Origin: Dactylis glomerata
Lineage: Eukaryota > Streptophyta > Magnoliopsida > Poales > Poaceae
Reading direction: 5' to 3'
Length of the DNA stretch: 64,000 nucleotides
Assembly: GCA_007115705.1 (NCBI GenBank)
Contig: QXEO01000235.1
Coordinates: 248,001 to 312,000, forward strand
A model generated the notes under the pieces. That model was not told where the DNA came from. It saw only the letters and a list, made by a program, of their open reading frames with translations, and made no database searches. This document shows, in pieces, positions 20,946 through 33,400 of the stretch (position 1 is its first letter; the number at the start of each line of letters is the position of its first letter). The position numbers and the translations under genes are program-made.

Positions 20946-23900
20946 TCTCTCCCTGCCTGCGCAAACAGCTCGTCCTCGAGCTGGATATCTGGAAACTGCT
21001 GGCGGAACTCGTCGAGCTTCTCCCATGTAGCATCGTCCACAGAAAGGCCAGTCCACTATACTAGGACATGCCAGATGTCGCGGCGTTGCTGCGCCTTCAG
21101 CACCTTCTCGGGTCCTGGCAGTAGGCGGCCATCAGTAGTAGGAGGGAGAGCCGGTGGCGCTGCAGGCGGATCTCCACGGTAGGCCTTCAACAAGCCAACA
21201 TGGAAGACGTCATGAATGCGTGCACCTGGCGGCAACTCCAGACGGTAGGCGAGCATACCGACGCGCTCCAGCACACGAAAGGGCCTGGCGTAGCGAGGGC
21301 CCAGCTCGCGCTTGGCGCGCGGGTCCAGGGACTGCGTCGTCCTGTGAAGGAGGCGCAGCCACACCCAGTCACCCTCCATGAACGCCGCCTCGCGATGATG
21401 AGCGTCGTAGTACTTCTTGGCCAGTTGCTGTGCTTGGAGAAGACGCTGGTGCGCCTCGGCCAAGATGTCGTCGCGGGTGCGGAGCAAGTCGCCGGCGGCC
21501 TCGGTCCGAGTCGTCCCGGGCTCGAACGGCAGCATCGCCGGAGGCGGGCGTCCGTAGACCACCTCGAACGGCGTGGTATGCAGGGCGGAGTGATAGGAGG
21601 TGTTGTAGCAATACTCCGCCCATGCCAACCAATCCACCCAAGCTCGTGGACGATCACCGGTAACACAGCGCAGATACATCAAAATCACCTTGTTAACCAC
21701 CTCAGATTGGCCGTCCGTCTGAGGGTGGAATGTCGTGCTCATGCGAAGCTTCACGCCTGCCAACTGAAAGAGATCCTGCTAGACGTGACCAGTGAACACT
21801 CGGTCTCGGTCGCTGACGATCGACGAAGGGAACCCATGAAGGCGGACGATGCCGTTGAAGAAGGTGCGGGCCACGGATGCGGCGGTGTACGGATGGCCGA
21901 GCGCAATGAAGTGCGCATACTTGGAGAAGCGGTCGACCACCGTGAGGATGACCGACTTGCCGCCCACCTTGGGCAGCCCCTCGATGAAGTCCATGGAAAT
22001 ATCTGCACACACTTGTGAAGGCACATCAAGGGGCTGTAGAAGACCGGCTGGCCACAATGTCTCGGTCTTGTTGCGTTGGCACGTCACACACGACCGTACC
22101 CAAGCTTGCACCAATGCACGATCGCTAGGGATGAAGAAGTCCGCATGAAGACGATGGAGGGTCTTCTGCACACCCTCATGGCCAGCCGAGTGTGCCAAGG
22201 ATAAGACCTGATGGCAAAGGTCGCCGTGATCGGGCACGAAGAGGCGGCGCCCATGGAGGAGCAGCCCGTCGGCCAGGCGCCAGGGCGCCTCCAGCTCGCC
22301 GGCGTCAAGGCGCTGGCGTAGTCCCTGCGCATCCTCGGCCGTCGAAGTCGCCCGGTGGATGTCATCAATGAGAGCAAATGAGGGCCCGGAACGGATGCAC
22401 ATGACAGTGCCCGAGGCGGCGACGTCCTCTGCAACATCCTGAGTGTCGCGGCGTGACAGGGCGTCGGCGACCGTGTTGAGATGGCCCGGGCGGTACTCGA
22501 CGGTGAAGTCGTAGCCAAAGAGCTTGCTGATCCACTGGTGTTGCGGAACTGTAGAGACGCGTTGGTCCAGCAAAAACTTGAGGCTGTAGTGATCCGTGCG
22601 AACACGGAACGACCGCCCCCAAATATATGGCCGCCAGTGACGTACGGCCTAGACCAACCCGATAAGCTCACACTCGTACGCCGCGAGCTTGTGATGGCGA
22701 GCGGCGAAGGGGCGGCTGAAAAAGGCCAGCGGTCCTTCGCCCTGATGGAGGAAGGCGCCGAAGCCGATGCCGGAGGCATCGCAGTCCACCACGAACGGGC
22801 TGTCAAAGTCCGGCATCTGGAGCACGGGCCCCGTCGTGAGCGCCCGCTAGAGGGCCTGGAACGCCTCATTCGCCTCCGCGTCCCAGGCGAAAGCGTCGCG
22901 GCGCAGGAGGTGCTTCAGTGGTGCGGCGATGAGGCCGAAGTCCCGGATGTACTTCCGATAGTAGCATGCGAGACCCAAGAAGCCATGTAGAGCCCGCGGC
23001 GAGTGCGGGGGCGGCCATGCAGTGACGGCGGCGACCTTGTCAGCATCCATCGCGACTCTCTCCGCCGAGATGACGTGCCCCAGGTACGCGACGGAGGTCG
23101 TGCCGAACGAGCACTTCGAACGCTTGAGGTGTAGACGATGCGCTTGAAGCTCGTTGAAGATGATGGCCACGTGCTGCAGGTGCTCCGCCCAAGATGAGCT
23201 GTAGATAAGAATGTCATCAAAGAAAACAAGCACAAAGCGGCGCAAGTAGGGGCTGAGCACGTCGTTCATCAGGGCCTGGAACATCGCCGGCGCGTTGGAG
23301 AGACCGAATGGCATCACCAAGAACTCAAAGTGGTCGTGATGTGTCCGGAACGCCGTCTTCGCGATATCATCCGGATGCATCCGCACCTGATGATAGACGG
23401 AGCGCAGGTCGAGCTTGGTGAAGAAGCGCGCCCCATGGAGCTCGTCCAAGAGCTCGTCCACGACGGGGATGGGAAATTTGTCCTTGGATGTCACGGCATT
23501 AAGGGCGCGATAGTCGATGCAGAAACGCCATGTGCCGTCGGCCTTGCGCACCAGGAGCACCGGCATAGAGAACGGGGATGTTGAGATCCGAATGATGCCC
23601 TGCGCAAGCATAACCGCCACCTGGCGCTCGAGCTCATCCTTCTGCAGCTGGGGGTAGCGGTACGGCCGTACAGCGACAGACGCTGTATCCGGCAGCAGTG
23701 GATGTGGTGGTCACAGGGTCGCGCCGGCGGTAAGCCCTGTGGCTCATCGAAGATGTCGCTGTGCTGCTGCAGTGGATGGGGTGCGCCTCGTCGAGCGTGG
23801 CCACCATCAGCTGGAGCTGAGGGGTTGCGGGCCCTGTACCGCCGAAGCCCGTCCACCGGACGCGGCGGCCTTCCTCGCGCCAGAAGATGAGGGTCAGCAC

Positions 23901-25645
23901 GTCGAGGTCCCAAAGTATGGGGCCTAGTGTGGACAGGAAGTCGACGCCGAGGATGAAGTCATAGCAACCCAAATCGATGCCGACGTAGTCGATGGAGAAG
24001 GGCTCATCGCCGATGACGATGGGAACCTGCCGCGCCACGCCCTGGCAAGTAAGGCGGTCCGCGTTGGCAATGGTGACGCTAAACTGCTCGGCTCCCGCCG
24101 GCTGTAGTGCTAGACGTTGCATGGCATTCCCAGACAGGAAGTTGTGCGTCGAGCCCGTGTCCACAAGCGCGGTGAGGCGCTCACCCTGGATCGTCACTGG
24201 AAGCAGCATGGTCTTGGCCGTCTTGATGCCCGCCATCGCGTGGCGGGAGACGATGAAGGTGGTCGCGTCGACCGGCCCGTAGGTCGTGACGCCGGCCTCG
24301 GAGAGTGTCGTGGCGTCAAGCTTCGTGGTGAGGGCCTCCACCTCCCCGTCGTCGACGGTCTCCAAGTAGAACAGGCAGGCGCACACGTGACCCGACGCGA
24401 AGATCTCGTCGCAGTTGAAGCACAGACCCTTACGGCGCCGCTTGAGCTGCTCGGCCGAGGTCGGGCGACGGAAGGGGCGCGTCGGCGCTGGCGGGACCGC
24501 GGGGGCGGCCGGCAGGGCGGGGCGCGTCGGGGCGGGGGCCGCCGTTGTGGGGCGGGGTAGGGGGCACACGCCTCGGCCCTGGAAGGATTGCTGCATGGCG
24601 AGGGTGCGCTGCTCATAAGCGCGCGCGTAGTACATGGCCGACTGCAGGTCCTGTGGGTCGCGCATCTCCACGTCGACGTGGATGTGGTCGGGCAGGCCGC
24701 CGACGAAGAGCTCAGCGCGCTGGCGAGCGGTGACGCCAGACGCATGGCACGCCAACATCTGGAAGCGGTCGGCGAAATCCTGCACCGAGGAGGTGAAGGG
24801 GAGGCGACCGAGCTCGGCCAGCCGGCTCCCGCGTATCGGGGGTCCGAACCGGAGGAGGCAAAGGTCGCGGAAGCGCTCCCACGGAGACATCCCGCCCTCG
24901 TCCTGCTCGAGGGCATAGTACCATGTCTGAGCGGCGCCGCGGAGGTGGTAGGAGGCGATCCACGTGCGGTCGGACGCCAGTGTCCGCTGCCCCCTGAAAA
25001 ACTGGTCGCACTGGTTGAGCCAGTTCAGGGGTCGATGGTGCCGTCGTAGGTGGCGAACTCCAGCTTGGTGAAGCGGGGCGGCTGCTGGCCGGAAGGAGCG
25101 ACGTTCTAAGCCCCCTCGTGACGAAGTGGCGATGACGTGGGCGCCGAGTAGGTGGGCATCAGCGGCCCGCCCTAGAACAGGTGTCCATCGACGCCAGCGT
25201 GGGGTGTGGCGTAGCCCGCGAGTCCGCCGAAGGGAGACGCCGCGGACGGCGCTGGTGGTTGCAGCAAGGTCGGTTGGCCCGAGGCGGTCGTGTAGACCGG
25301 CGCGGCGAGCCAATCCGGGAGCGGTGATGGCGACGAGGGAAACCTGATCTGGGTGATCGGCACCCCTTGGTTCGTCGGTGCGGGGACCTAGGATGTAGGC
25401 GGCGGCGGTGGTGGCGGAGCCGGGGCGAAAGACACCGGCGGCTGTGGCCCGTAATGGCTCACGAGGAAGGCGCGGATGCCCGCGACTGCCTGGGTGAGGT
25501 CGCGGATGGCCGATGACATCTCCTCCGGGTTGAGGACGACGGAGGGAGCTGTCACGTTGGCGGAGGAGAACGGCCCAGAGGCGGCTGGCGCGGTTCCTGC
25601 GGAGGTCGCCGGTGGCACCGTAGTGGTAGGCGCGGATGAAGACAT
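20891..25645 (-). pseudogene. Chromovirus gag-pol polyprotein pseudogene (gag, protease, RT, RNase H, integrase, chromodomain)
   Basis: The reading starts at an ATG at 25645, 30 bases inside the primer site. Gag includes WLNQCDQFFRG, a retrotransposon-gag block (ELGRLPFTSSVQDFADRFQM) and a zinc knuckle CFNCDEIFASGHVC (about 24380-24425). Protease shows LVDTGSTHNFLS near 24150. RT shows CIDYRALN, KLDLRSVYHQVRM and FFDDILIY (about 23210). RNase H, then an integrase with GHEGVQKTLHRLH...CVTCQRNK, DISMDFIEGLP and FHPQTDGQSE, follow. A chromodomain-like WHVLV*WTGL...ATWEKLDEF closes it near 21050. Breaks include a stop near 25388, frameshifts between gag and RT (about 23640-23750), stops near 22650 and 22850, a stop at 21781 and a stop inside the chromodomain. 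It cannot make an intact polyprotein. Confidence 0.85.
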
Positions 25646-25674
25646 CGTCGATCCTGAGCAATCTGATACCAAAT

Positions 25675-26011
25675 TAATAGGAGCTAGGGTCCTACCAGGC
25701 CTAGGACGTAGGTTGTATGGGTGGAAGGGAAGGAGGCGAGGCTGGAGGCGCGGGCGTCGGCGGCACGGCGCCGTGGCTGCGCGTGAGAAGGAGGGCGGCG
25801 GTGCGCTGGAGGCGGCGGCGGCGGCTAGGGTTTAGGAACTCCGTCTCCTGAGGGAGACGGCAACAAATATGTTTATTGCTTAATTGATACAGAGAGATTA
25901 CATGAGTTTATATAATAGTCCAGCTAATAAAACCCTAGATAAATTAGGCCATGCCCTTAAACCGACCCATTAGTGGGCCTCTTCCGGCTATAATGCAAAC
26001 CGATCATAACA
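25675..26011 (-). repeat. 5' LTR of the chromovirus (337 bp)
   Basis: Minus sense: TGTTATGATCGG at 26011 to GACCCTAGCTCCTATTA at 25675. It differs from the other LTR by scattered substitutions and an extra GCG run near 25815. Confidence 0.85.
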
Positions 26012-27044
26012 GATACACTCTACATGTTCTTGTTCTTTCGCATAATAGGTGATTATCTCAAATAGTCATTAACAGCAGATACAACATCGAGGTTTATAAC
26101 CTTAGGAAAAAGATTCGCAGATTAGTTAGGTTAATGTGCCTTCTTACTGAGTTTCAGCTATTTTATTGATGACGAAATGCCATAGTATGATAATGCACCG
26201 AATATAACATTTCTATATGCTACAGTTAGAACCACACCCTCTTAAATATCCTTCCACTTTACTCTGTACATATGTCCATTTAAGCTTACCCCATCTGCCT
26301 ATCACAAATCCCAAGCCTTTGTATATGCTAGATTAATTTTATTTTCATTTTTATCATCATCGACTGACGTTGGCACTCTCTGTTGTTCACAGGCAATGTG
26401 AAAAAACCACCTGTTTGTTTGGAAGTATTGAGCTACACTGTGGAGATGATTTTCAGGCGCTGCCAGTGACAAAATTTACACTACTACTTATGCTAGATCA
26501 AGCAATTTTGTCCAATCACAACATATACAATTTCTCGCTCTCCCTTTGTGCTCCTTGAGGTCATAAACTTGTGTTTTAATATACTATTCATGGTTATTGT
26601 CGTTTTTAAGTATTATTGTCGTTTTCTTAATTCGCTTGTACCGGTTATAAGTTCTCAACAGATGTTTTTAGACCACAACCTCTAAGGATAGTATGAACGA
26701 GAGAACAAGATAGCATCCAACACAACTGGTCTTTTTCTAGATGAACACAGCCTGTATTACTTTTCTTTAAGACCCTAGCCTACTCATGCAAGGAGAGGAC
26801 CTTATCTCTGCACTCTCCGGGTAACCCTCCTCCTTGTCTATAAACTGCTTGTTTTTACTATTACCAGGTGAATCTTTGTTATTTCTGCTAGACTGACTGC
26901 CACTGCACCAATCTAATATTTGGCCCACACAGCATCTTTTGCTCGGCTCTGGCACCCTATCTCCGCACTCTCCAAATCAGTTTTTCATATCTGGATTGCA
27001 AATAGATTGAGTTTGTGTCACAAATTCGGTGAATGGGCTATATC
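26012..27044. other. Anonymous AT-rich DNA
   Basis: About 1 kb with no convincing gene. A 62-codon minus frame at 26767-26955 is not recognised and is open on one side only by a few codons. Confidence 0.45.
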
Positions 27045-27056
27045 AACCGCATTTGC

Positions 27057-27944
27057 CCTTTTTCTTTGAAAATAGAGGTTTTATCCCCCAATCTCTGCAT
27101 TCAAAGGATACATATAACTTTTTAATTACATTATTCACCAAGGTTTTATAAGGCGAGTACAAAGATCAATCCAAAGCTATCATCCTAGCGACAAACGCTA
27201 AACCTACAAGAGTGATGAAGATGGTGACCATGAACAGGGCCAATTGCCCTGACCTCGCACCAACGCACATCATTGTAAAGCCGGAGGCCTCGCCAAGTCG
27301 CCCCATAGCGCCGGGAGCACCAACCGGTCCATGAGACCCTCAGCCCGTGCCATCGCACACTCACCAAAGTCGCGGCCTCCATCTTCCTCATCTTCAGAAC
27401 AGGATACATGCATCACAATTTATAGACCCGCCATCGACACCACCACCGCGCCATACGGCACCACCTCCCTGCTCGCGTCCATCGTCATGCGCCCGCCGCC
27501 GAGACCCTGTTGCGCCACACTGCCGAGACCCACCGCTGTCGATGTAGTAGAAGAACACCACTCCACCACTAGTCCATGTCGATGCACACCTCAAAGATTG
27601 ATGCCCCCAAGGGGGAAACGACGTAGGAGCGCCATCCGATCCATTGATCTAGGGTTTCCCTCGGAGGTTAGTGGAAGGAGCTTGGAACTTCACCTCAATG
27701 ATACCTTTACGAGACGTCGCCATCACCGGCTCCGGACAAATGCCGAAACCTAGGGTTTTCACTCGGATCTTCCACACCATGACTCCTTCTAGCAACACGT
27801 ACATTGGATGGACCAAGCCGACCATCTCCGGCCAAAGGAGGAGGCCACTCCGTCTTCACTCGTCCGTCGACGAGACCCCGCAGGGGACTCAACGACCACC
27901 GCCAATCATGGCTGTGTCGCCTAGGGCGCCAGATCTTCTGCGCG
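27057..27944 (-). mobile_element. Non-LTR retroposon (LINE-type, 5'-truncated or non-autonomous), minus strand
   Basis: It is bounded by a perfect 12-bp direct repeat, AACCGCATTTGC, at 27045-27056 and 27945-27956. The left edge has the complement of a short A-rich tail (CCTTTTTCTTTGAAAATAGA). The 3' end in the minus sense (AATAATGTAATTAAAAAGTT then a CATTTGAATGCAGAG-like stretch) resembles the 3' ends of Triticeae LINE copies. The body is GC-rich and has no intact RT frame. GC-driven frames on both strands are not called. Confidence 0.75.
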
Positions 27945-27956
27945 AACCGCATTTGC

Positions 27957-28539
27957 TTTATGTTCTTGTGTTTAAAATCGTCCCCTCTAAACATACCAGG
28001 ATCTTATTTGATAAACCCGATCTTGCATGTTTAAGAGTGTATTGAGCACACTTCCCAAAACAACAATATGTTGCAAGGATTCTTTGCGAATGAATAACAA
28101 CACATTCTGCATGTTCTTTTGTTCTGCGTTGTGCCCAGATCTGGCTTCTTTTTGAAGTTGCAAATGCCTTAGCTGCTTACATATGGTGAGTTGGATTGGA
28201 CGCGTGTCATCTTCCTTTTGGGATGCAGACTTCGCAAAGAGCCTTGTAGCAAATGCAGCGGGGATGCTTAGCCAGGCGCTAGGCTCACAATCCTTGCAGT
28301 TACGTACGATTCCCAGCCTATTCCCCTTCGAGACTGGGATGTAAGCTAGCGTCGACGCGAGTTCTAGCGTCGGGCGATTGACGCCGCGCCCGTAGCCGAG
28401 AAGTACCAGCCTCGTTGAATTTGTGCGTCTCTAGCGCTCGACCACTAGTATTCGCGTTGGAAGCTGCGACTCTTACAGGAACGCTCCATCGCTTTTTTCT
28501 CTAAGCGTCTATTTAAGCGACTGGGCATTGTATATGTCC
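27957..28539. other. Anonymous DNA
   Basis: Nearly 600 bp. A GC-rich stretch with CTAGCGTCGACGCGAG and TTCTAGCGTCGGGCG half-repeats lies near 28345-28375. No gene or known element is recognised. Confidence 0.4.
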
Positions 28540-28542
28540 TTA

Positions 28543-29088
28543 GGCCTTGTTTATTTCTCCGGTATTTCCACCCCTGAGGCCTTGTTTACTTCTCCGGTAT
28601 TTTTACCCCCAAAAGATGTGGGGATTTGGTGTTCACCCAATACCCTCAAATACCCTTCCCCAAAAATACTCTATCATGATGGAGAGTTTTTTAATCTAGC
28701 CAAAAATACACTAGAGTGGAGGGGATTTGTGGGGATATCCCGGACTAGTAAACAACCTACCGGGAAAATTCCGGGATGCGAATTAATACCCTCCCATCCC
28801 CTTAAATACCCTAGAAGTAAACAAGGCCTGAAGAATGTGGGGATATGTGGGGATTTGATGTTCACCAAATACTCTCAAATCCCCTCAAATACTCTTCCCC
28901 AAAAATACTCTACCATGATGGAGAGTTTTTAATCTAGCCAAAAATACACTAGAATGGAGGGGATTTGTGGGGATATCTCGGGATTATCCCCTCAAAATCC
29001 GGACTAGTAAACAACCTATCGGAGAAATTCCGGAATACGAAATAATCCCCTCCCATCCCCTCAAATACCCTAGAAGTAAACAAGGTCT
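28543..29088. mobile_element. Tourist-like MITE (outer copy) interrupted by a second copy of the same family
   Basis: The outer copy starts GGCCTTGTTTATTTCTCC at 28543 after TTA, and ends AGAAGTAAACAAGGTC at 29088 before TTG. Three-base TTA-like target sites and GGCC-type ends fit PIF/Harbinger-derived Tourist elements. The sequence between 28578 and 28831 is an insertion; without it the two halves join into one about 290-bp element that aligns with the inner copy. Confidence 0.75.
28578..28828. mobile_element. Tourist-like MITE (inner copy, 251 bp)
   Basis: Terminal inverted repeats GGCCTTGTTTACTTCT and AGAAGTAAACAAGGCC are perfect over 16 bases. The target duplication is TGA (28575-28577 and 28829-28831). 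It lies inside the outer copy of the same family. Confidence 0.85.
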
Positions 29089-30499
29089 TGCTGCTCCTGT
29101 TGGGATAAAACAATCTCTCTCCAGACCTCCTGTTTTTCTCTCTTGGCAGCTACGCCTGACACCATCCTCACCTGGTTGAGGCTCCTGAACAAAAGCTGGT
29201 CCTAAACCTTAATGCAAGGAGGTACAGCTTGGTCAAAGCCAGTGGTAATTCTTTCTGAAGCTAGATTTACCTTCATGTAATGAGGAATTTATGTTTTTTC
29301 CTTCTTTTTCTTTCTACAAGAACCTATTTATAAGACCTTGGCTATGTCCATTCTTTTCTCACCTGATGAATGGTGCTTGGTAGCTAGTTATTCAGGGAGT
29401 ACTGTGTAGCGGCCTAGCGTGACGGGCATGTGCGCCGCCAATCGGTCGATTTGGTAGTACTGTGTAGAGCTGCAAGAAAAGCTCGAGATTCATAAGTGGC
29501 TTGAGATAGACTTTTTTTTAGCTCGACTCAAGATCAACTTAAAAAGGAATAAATTGAGTATGCGAGTATCTTATATAGCTCGATTGGAACAGATCTTAAG
29601 CCAATACTAACTTGCTCGATTTAGCTCAGGGGCTCGAAAAAATATAATTATATATTTTGCTATAGGTTACAAGAAAATGTAAAAACTTACTACTTATTTG
29701 GCGTGGATGAGATTTATTTCTTCTAATTTGGATGATATTTGAATAAGTGAATGTGGAAGGTTAATTTATTCCTTCTATTTGTTATGCTTATATTTGTTAT
29801 GAATATTCTTTTTTTCATTTTATAATGCAAAATAATTTGAAAATGAGCACAAAACAACTTTTATAGCTTGATCTTTAAGTCAACTTAGTACAAGTCCGAT
29901 CGAATTTTAGTATGAGTAGAGCAGAGCCAAATCCAACTTGCTTGAACTTGACTCATTTGCAACCCTAGTATCGAGCACGGTCCAGAACCATAGGATAAGT
30001 TGTGTACCGGTGGACAATAGCGAACATCAAGTTTTAGGTCCAAAACTAAACCGGACAAAACATGCAAACAAAAAATCCTAGAAATGTCTTCACAAAAATA
30101 TGATTTAAGGTGAAATAAAAATCATCTACCTGATGATGCGACACAGGAGTGATGTTTTGGCTCTTGGATGCATATGCTCCCTTTATTTTAAAACAAGATA
30201 GTGTTTTCCACTTACCATCGCAGATCTAATTCCCGAGGCCCAGATGAAGGGCGAGCGGACGAAGAGGAGGCGGCCGTAGAACCGCGGCCGTGTAGCTACA
30301 TGGCGGACGGAGGCCGCTGAGAGGCCACCCTTATTATGGCGCGCGCGCCTCGTCTCCCCTGTTCTCCTTCACATCTAGAATGTATATAGGAAAGTTGAGA
30401 CATCAACATTAACTTACCACTCACATGCCGCCTGTGAGATGCGCAACGCAACCGAAAATTTACTCCGACGTCAATGCAGCCACATCAACTGGAGAAGGC
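29089..30499. other. Anonymous intergenic DNA
   Basis: About 1.4 kb. It includes an AT-rich stretch (29480-29960) with repeated AGCTCGA words and a GC-rich patch (30230-30350). No element ends or genes are recognised. Confidence 0.4.
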
Positions 30500-33400
30500 T
30501 GTAATATTCCAGAATTTTTAGCGGCTTAATTTTTTTTGAAAAAAATAGAGAAAAGGTTTTGACCAGAGTTGACCTTTTAAAACATACGTCATATGAGAAA
30601 TCTAAAACTAGTATCAGGTTCGTCTGGAGGAGCTGTTCGAAAACGACTAAGTTTGATCAATTCTGAATTCAGACGGGTCATGAAAATATTCGATAAAATT
30701 AGATCTTTTCCCATCGCTAGATATTTTTGGTTTACAAAATAAAATAAATTTAAGTATCAAGCCTGCCTGGCCTGGCCCAACTCAATCCAAGTCACTCCTT
30801 ATCTGCACCTGACGCTCCTGCCCTATTCCAACTGCCCACCAACGCCGCCTCCATACCAATCCGTGGTCGTCGCCGCCGCCGCCGCATCAAAAGATTGATG
30901 ATCGCCATCTTCAGGTTTGACGATGATTGGAGCCTCGCAGTAGTCCCCGAAGACCACAACGCTCTCCTGAAGATTACCCGGCGCGGTGCTGCTCCTCTAC
31001 CTCCCAGATCGACTGGTTTGTTTCTCTAGCCAGTCGCCCAGTCCTGTAGTTTTCCCTAGCTAGCGATTAATTAGGTCCATTGTGACGCCCCACCTTTGGA
31101 TTAAGGTGGAACACCTGTGTTATGTGCTATTCCCTGGATCAATGATAGCACCACAGAACAAAATATAGTAATCATTGCATAGTATCAAGATTACACGCAG
31201 ATCCAGATACATAAGTCTCCCAAATTATTACAAGTCTTCAGTCTCATGGACCGATAAGGAAAACAGAGTTCAACTTAAGCACAACGGAACTAGAATAGTA
31301 GCGAGCCTCCATCTTCGGCATGCGCCACAGGAAGTCATGTTGGTATGTAGACTCGAGATCCTAACACTTCACTCCTCATCAGAAGAATCTGCACATTTGA
31401 TTATGCAGCCCCATGAATGGGGGTCAGTACAATGATGTACTGGCAAATGACACATATTTGGTGGCGGTTGTGAAAGAACTAGCTACATGCTATTTGGCTG
31501 GTGGATCTCTGGGCTAAATTTGCATAAAGCCAATTTTGTCCTATACTTTCCAAAACTTTCTTTTCAACATTTTTAACTTTTCAAGGGTCGAAATAACCCC
31601 CAAATACTACATAGTTGCAAGTTATGTAGCACTGGGCACAATTCAACAAAGTTGGAACCTCAGGCACCACCACCCCTCGGAGTGCATGGTCCTTAGTTCC
31701 TACCTAGGGGTTTCTAGACAGATTTTAGTTATTCAAAATCGGTGATGAGATTCTTCCGTACATTCCATGTCTAGAGACTCAAATTGTCCATAACCGGGGA
31801 CACGGCTAATCGATTAGTTTTTGACACCTTGCAAGGGTTGTGCACTTTCACCTTACGATTCATTTTATGCTCATACATAAAATGAAACGAGACCTTTTAG
31901 AAGGAGAGGGCAACTAACTTAGCAAGCTCCGTTCCCAACCTACAATTCAACTACCAGCCACTTCTTGCACACAAGTTACACTCCCACATCTAATCAGTCA
32001 AGACAGAGCCCATAATGTCATAAGGCTGCACTGGAAGCACTCTAAACATGGAAGACATAGTAACCTCTTTGTTCCTGGGTGGCCATCCCAAGCGGCATTC
32101 TGAACCCACATCCTCTCGACGAGGCATGCGTACCAGAACCCACCTACTTCGCCGCCTCTTATCAAACCAATCCACCCAGGTGTTTCATTTTAGTTGAAGT
32201 TCTTAATTTTGTTCACAAAACACCCTTATCAAGTGATCATAGCATGGCATCAATATTTTTCAAAGTATTTAGCATCCTAACAGGTGGGGTTTGAGGATAG
32301 CTACACACTACTAGGATCTAAGCATTTGATAAAACAGTTGAACATTCCACCTATCATGCATACTACTGAAACATACTAATGCAGTAGTAAAATAGGTAGG
32401 GGATATGTGTGTCACTTGCCTTGGTAACAGCTTGCACACTCACAACAGTCACAAAAGTTGTCTTGCTCCTCTTCACAATCAATTCAAACCAACCATTCAA
32501 GCAATCAATAATCTATTTCTAATGACAAACATAGACATGTATGCATGTATGCATGTATGCAAATGTCATTTTAATTTCACACACTAAGTGAGTGTGTGAA
32601 AATGTTGTGTAAGATGGAACATGATGCTTTTGAAAACAAGTGTGGTGTTAGAAAGGATTTTATTTAATAATTAACAAGGCATTAACAAAATGTTCATTTG
32701 ATAAAATAGGATAACACTTCTGAAAATAGGTTCTGGTTTGGTACTGTACTGTAAAAATAAGTTTGAGCTACCACTGGTTAGGTGACAGTAACTTGATGCC
32801 ACTGCAAGTGGTTTCACTCAAAAATAGTTTTTAGAAATCAAATGGTAATGAAAATAGTGATTTGAACATATTTAATAGTAGCAAGTTTGTGCACGTATTA
32901 ACTTTGAAAACTTTTGCTTCTGGAGTGTTCTATATGTTCCAAGGATTCCATAGACTACAAAAATGTAGCATTTGGACTCATAGAACAAAAGTTATGAATT
33001 TATTAAGCTAACCAAGGTTTGATTCAGATCTGAATATAGATTCAAAATGAACCCATAAAATAACAAGTTTTATTGCACTACTGGAATCTACACATTCTAA
33101 AGATTCCAACGAGGTATTATTTGTAATTTTTGGCTAAGTATTTTATTTTCTATCGATTTTACAAGATCTGTAACAAATCTGAGATTTGAATTCGAATTTA
33201 AAAAGAGTTTTTGACTAGTTGACTGGGTAGGCCGACCGGGCAGGCGACGTGGCGTGACGCTATAGGCTGGTACCGATTCGGTAAAGGAAATCTATCTGAG
33301 CCGCGGGATCTAGATCGGACGGCCAGAGGGAAAAAGGGGAGAAGCTCACCGGAGCAGCCTAGGGTTCCGGTGATCTGCGGCTGGGGCGTGGGTGTTCTTG

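Larger units (their letters stand above)
20615..26011 (-). mobile_element. Decayed Ty3/gypsy chromovirus, Reina-like
   Basis: LTRs of about 330 bp lie at 20615-20945 and 25675-26011. They share GATAGGAGCTAGGGTCC-type ends and the outer end TATAATGCAAACCG. A tRNA-iMet-type primer site (TGGTATCAGATTGC, minus) follows the 5' LTR at about 25658-25671. A purine tract GGCAGGGAGAGA lies next to the 3' LTR (20946-20957). Small size, short LTRs, tRNA-iMet priming and a C-terminal chromodomain fit the Reina clade. The flanks TGTAC (20610-20614) and GATAC (26012-26016) match at three of five positions, so the target duplication is degraded or absent. Confidence 0.85.

Noticed and set aside
21187..25347. 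Long plus-strand and off-frame minus-strand frames across the chromovirus
   Set aside because: GC-rich shadows of the gag-pol frame; none carries a recognisable domain.
25658..25671. tRNA-like sequence TGGTATCAGA (also near 57287)
   Set aside because: These are retroelement primer-binding sites, complementary to the end of tRNA-iMet, not tRNA genes.
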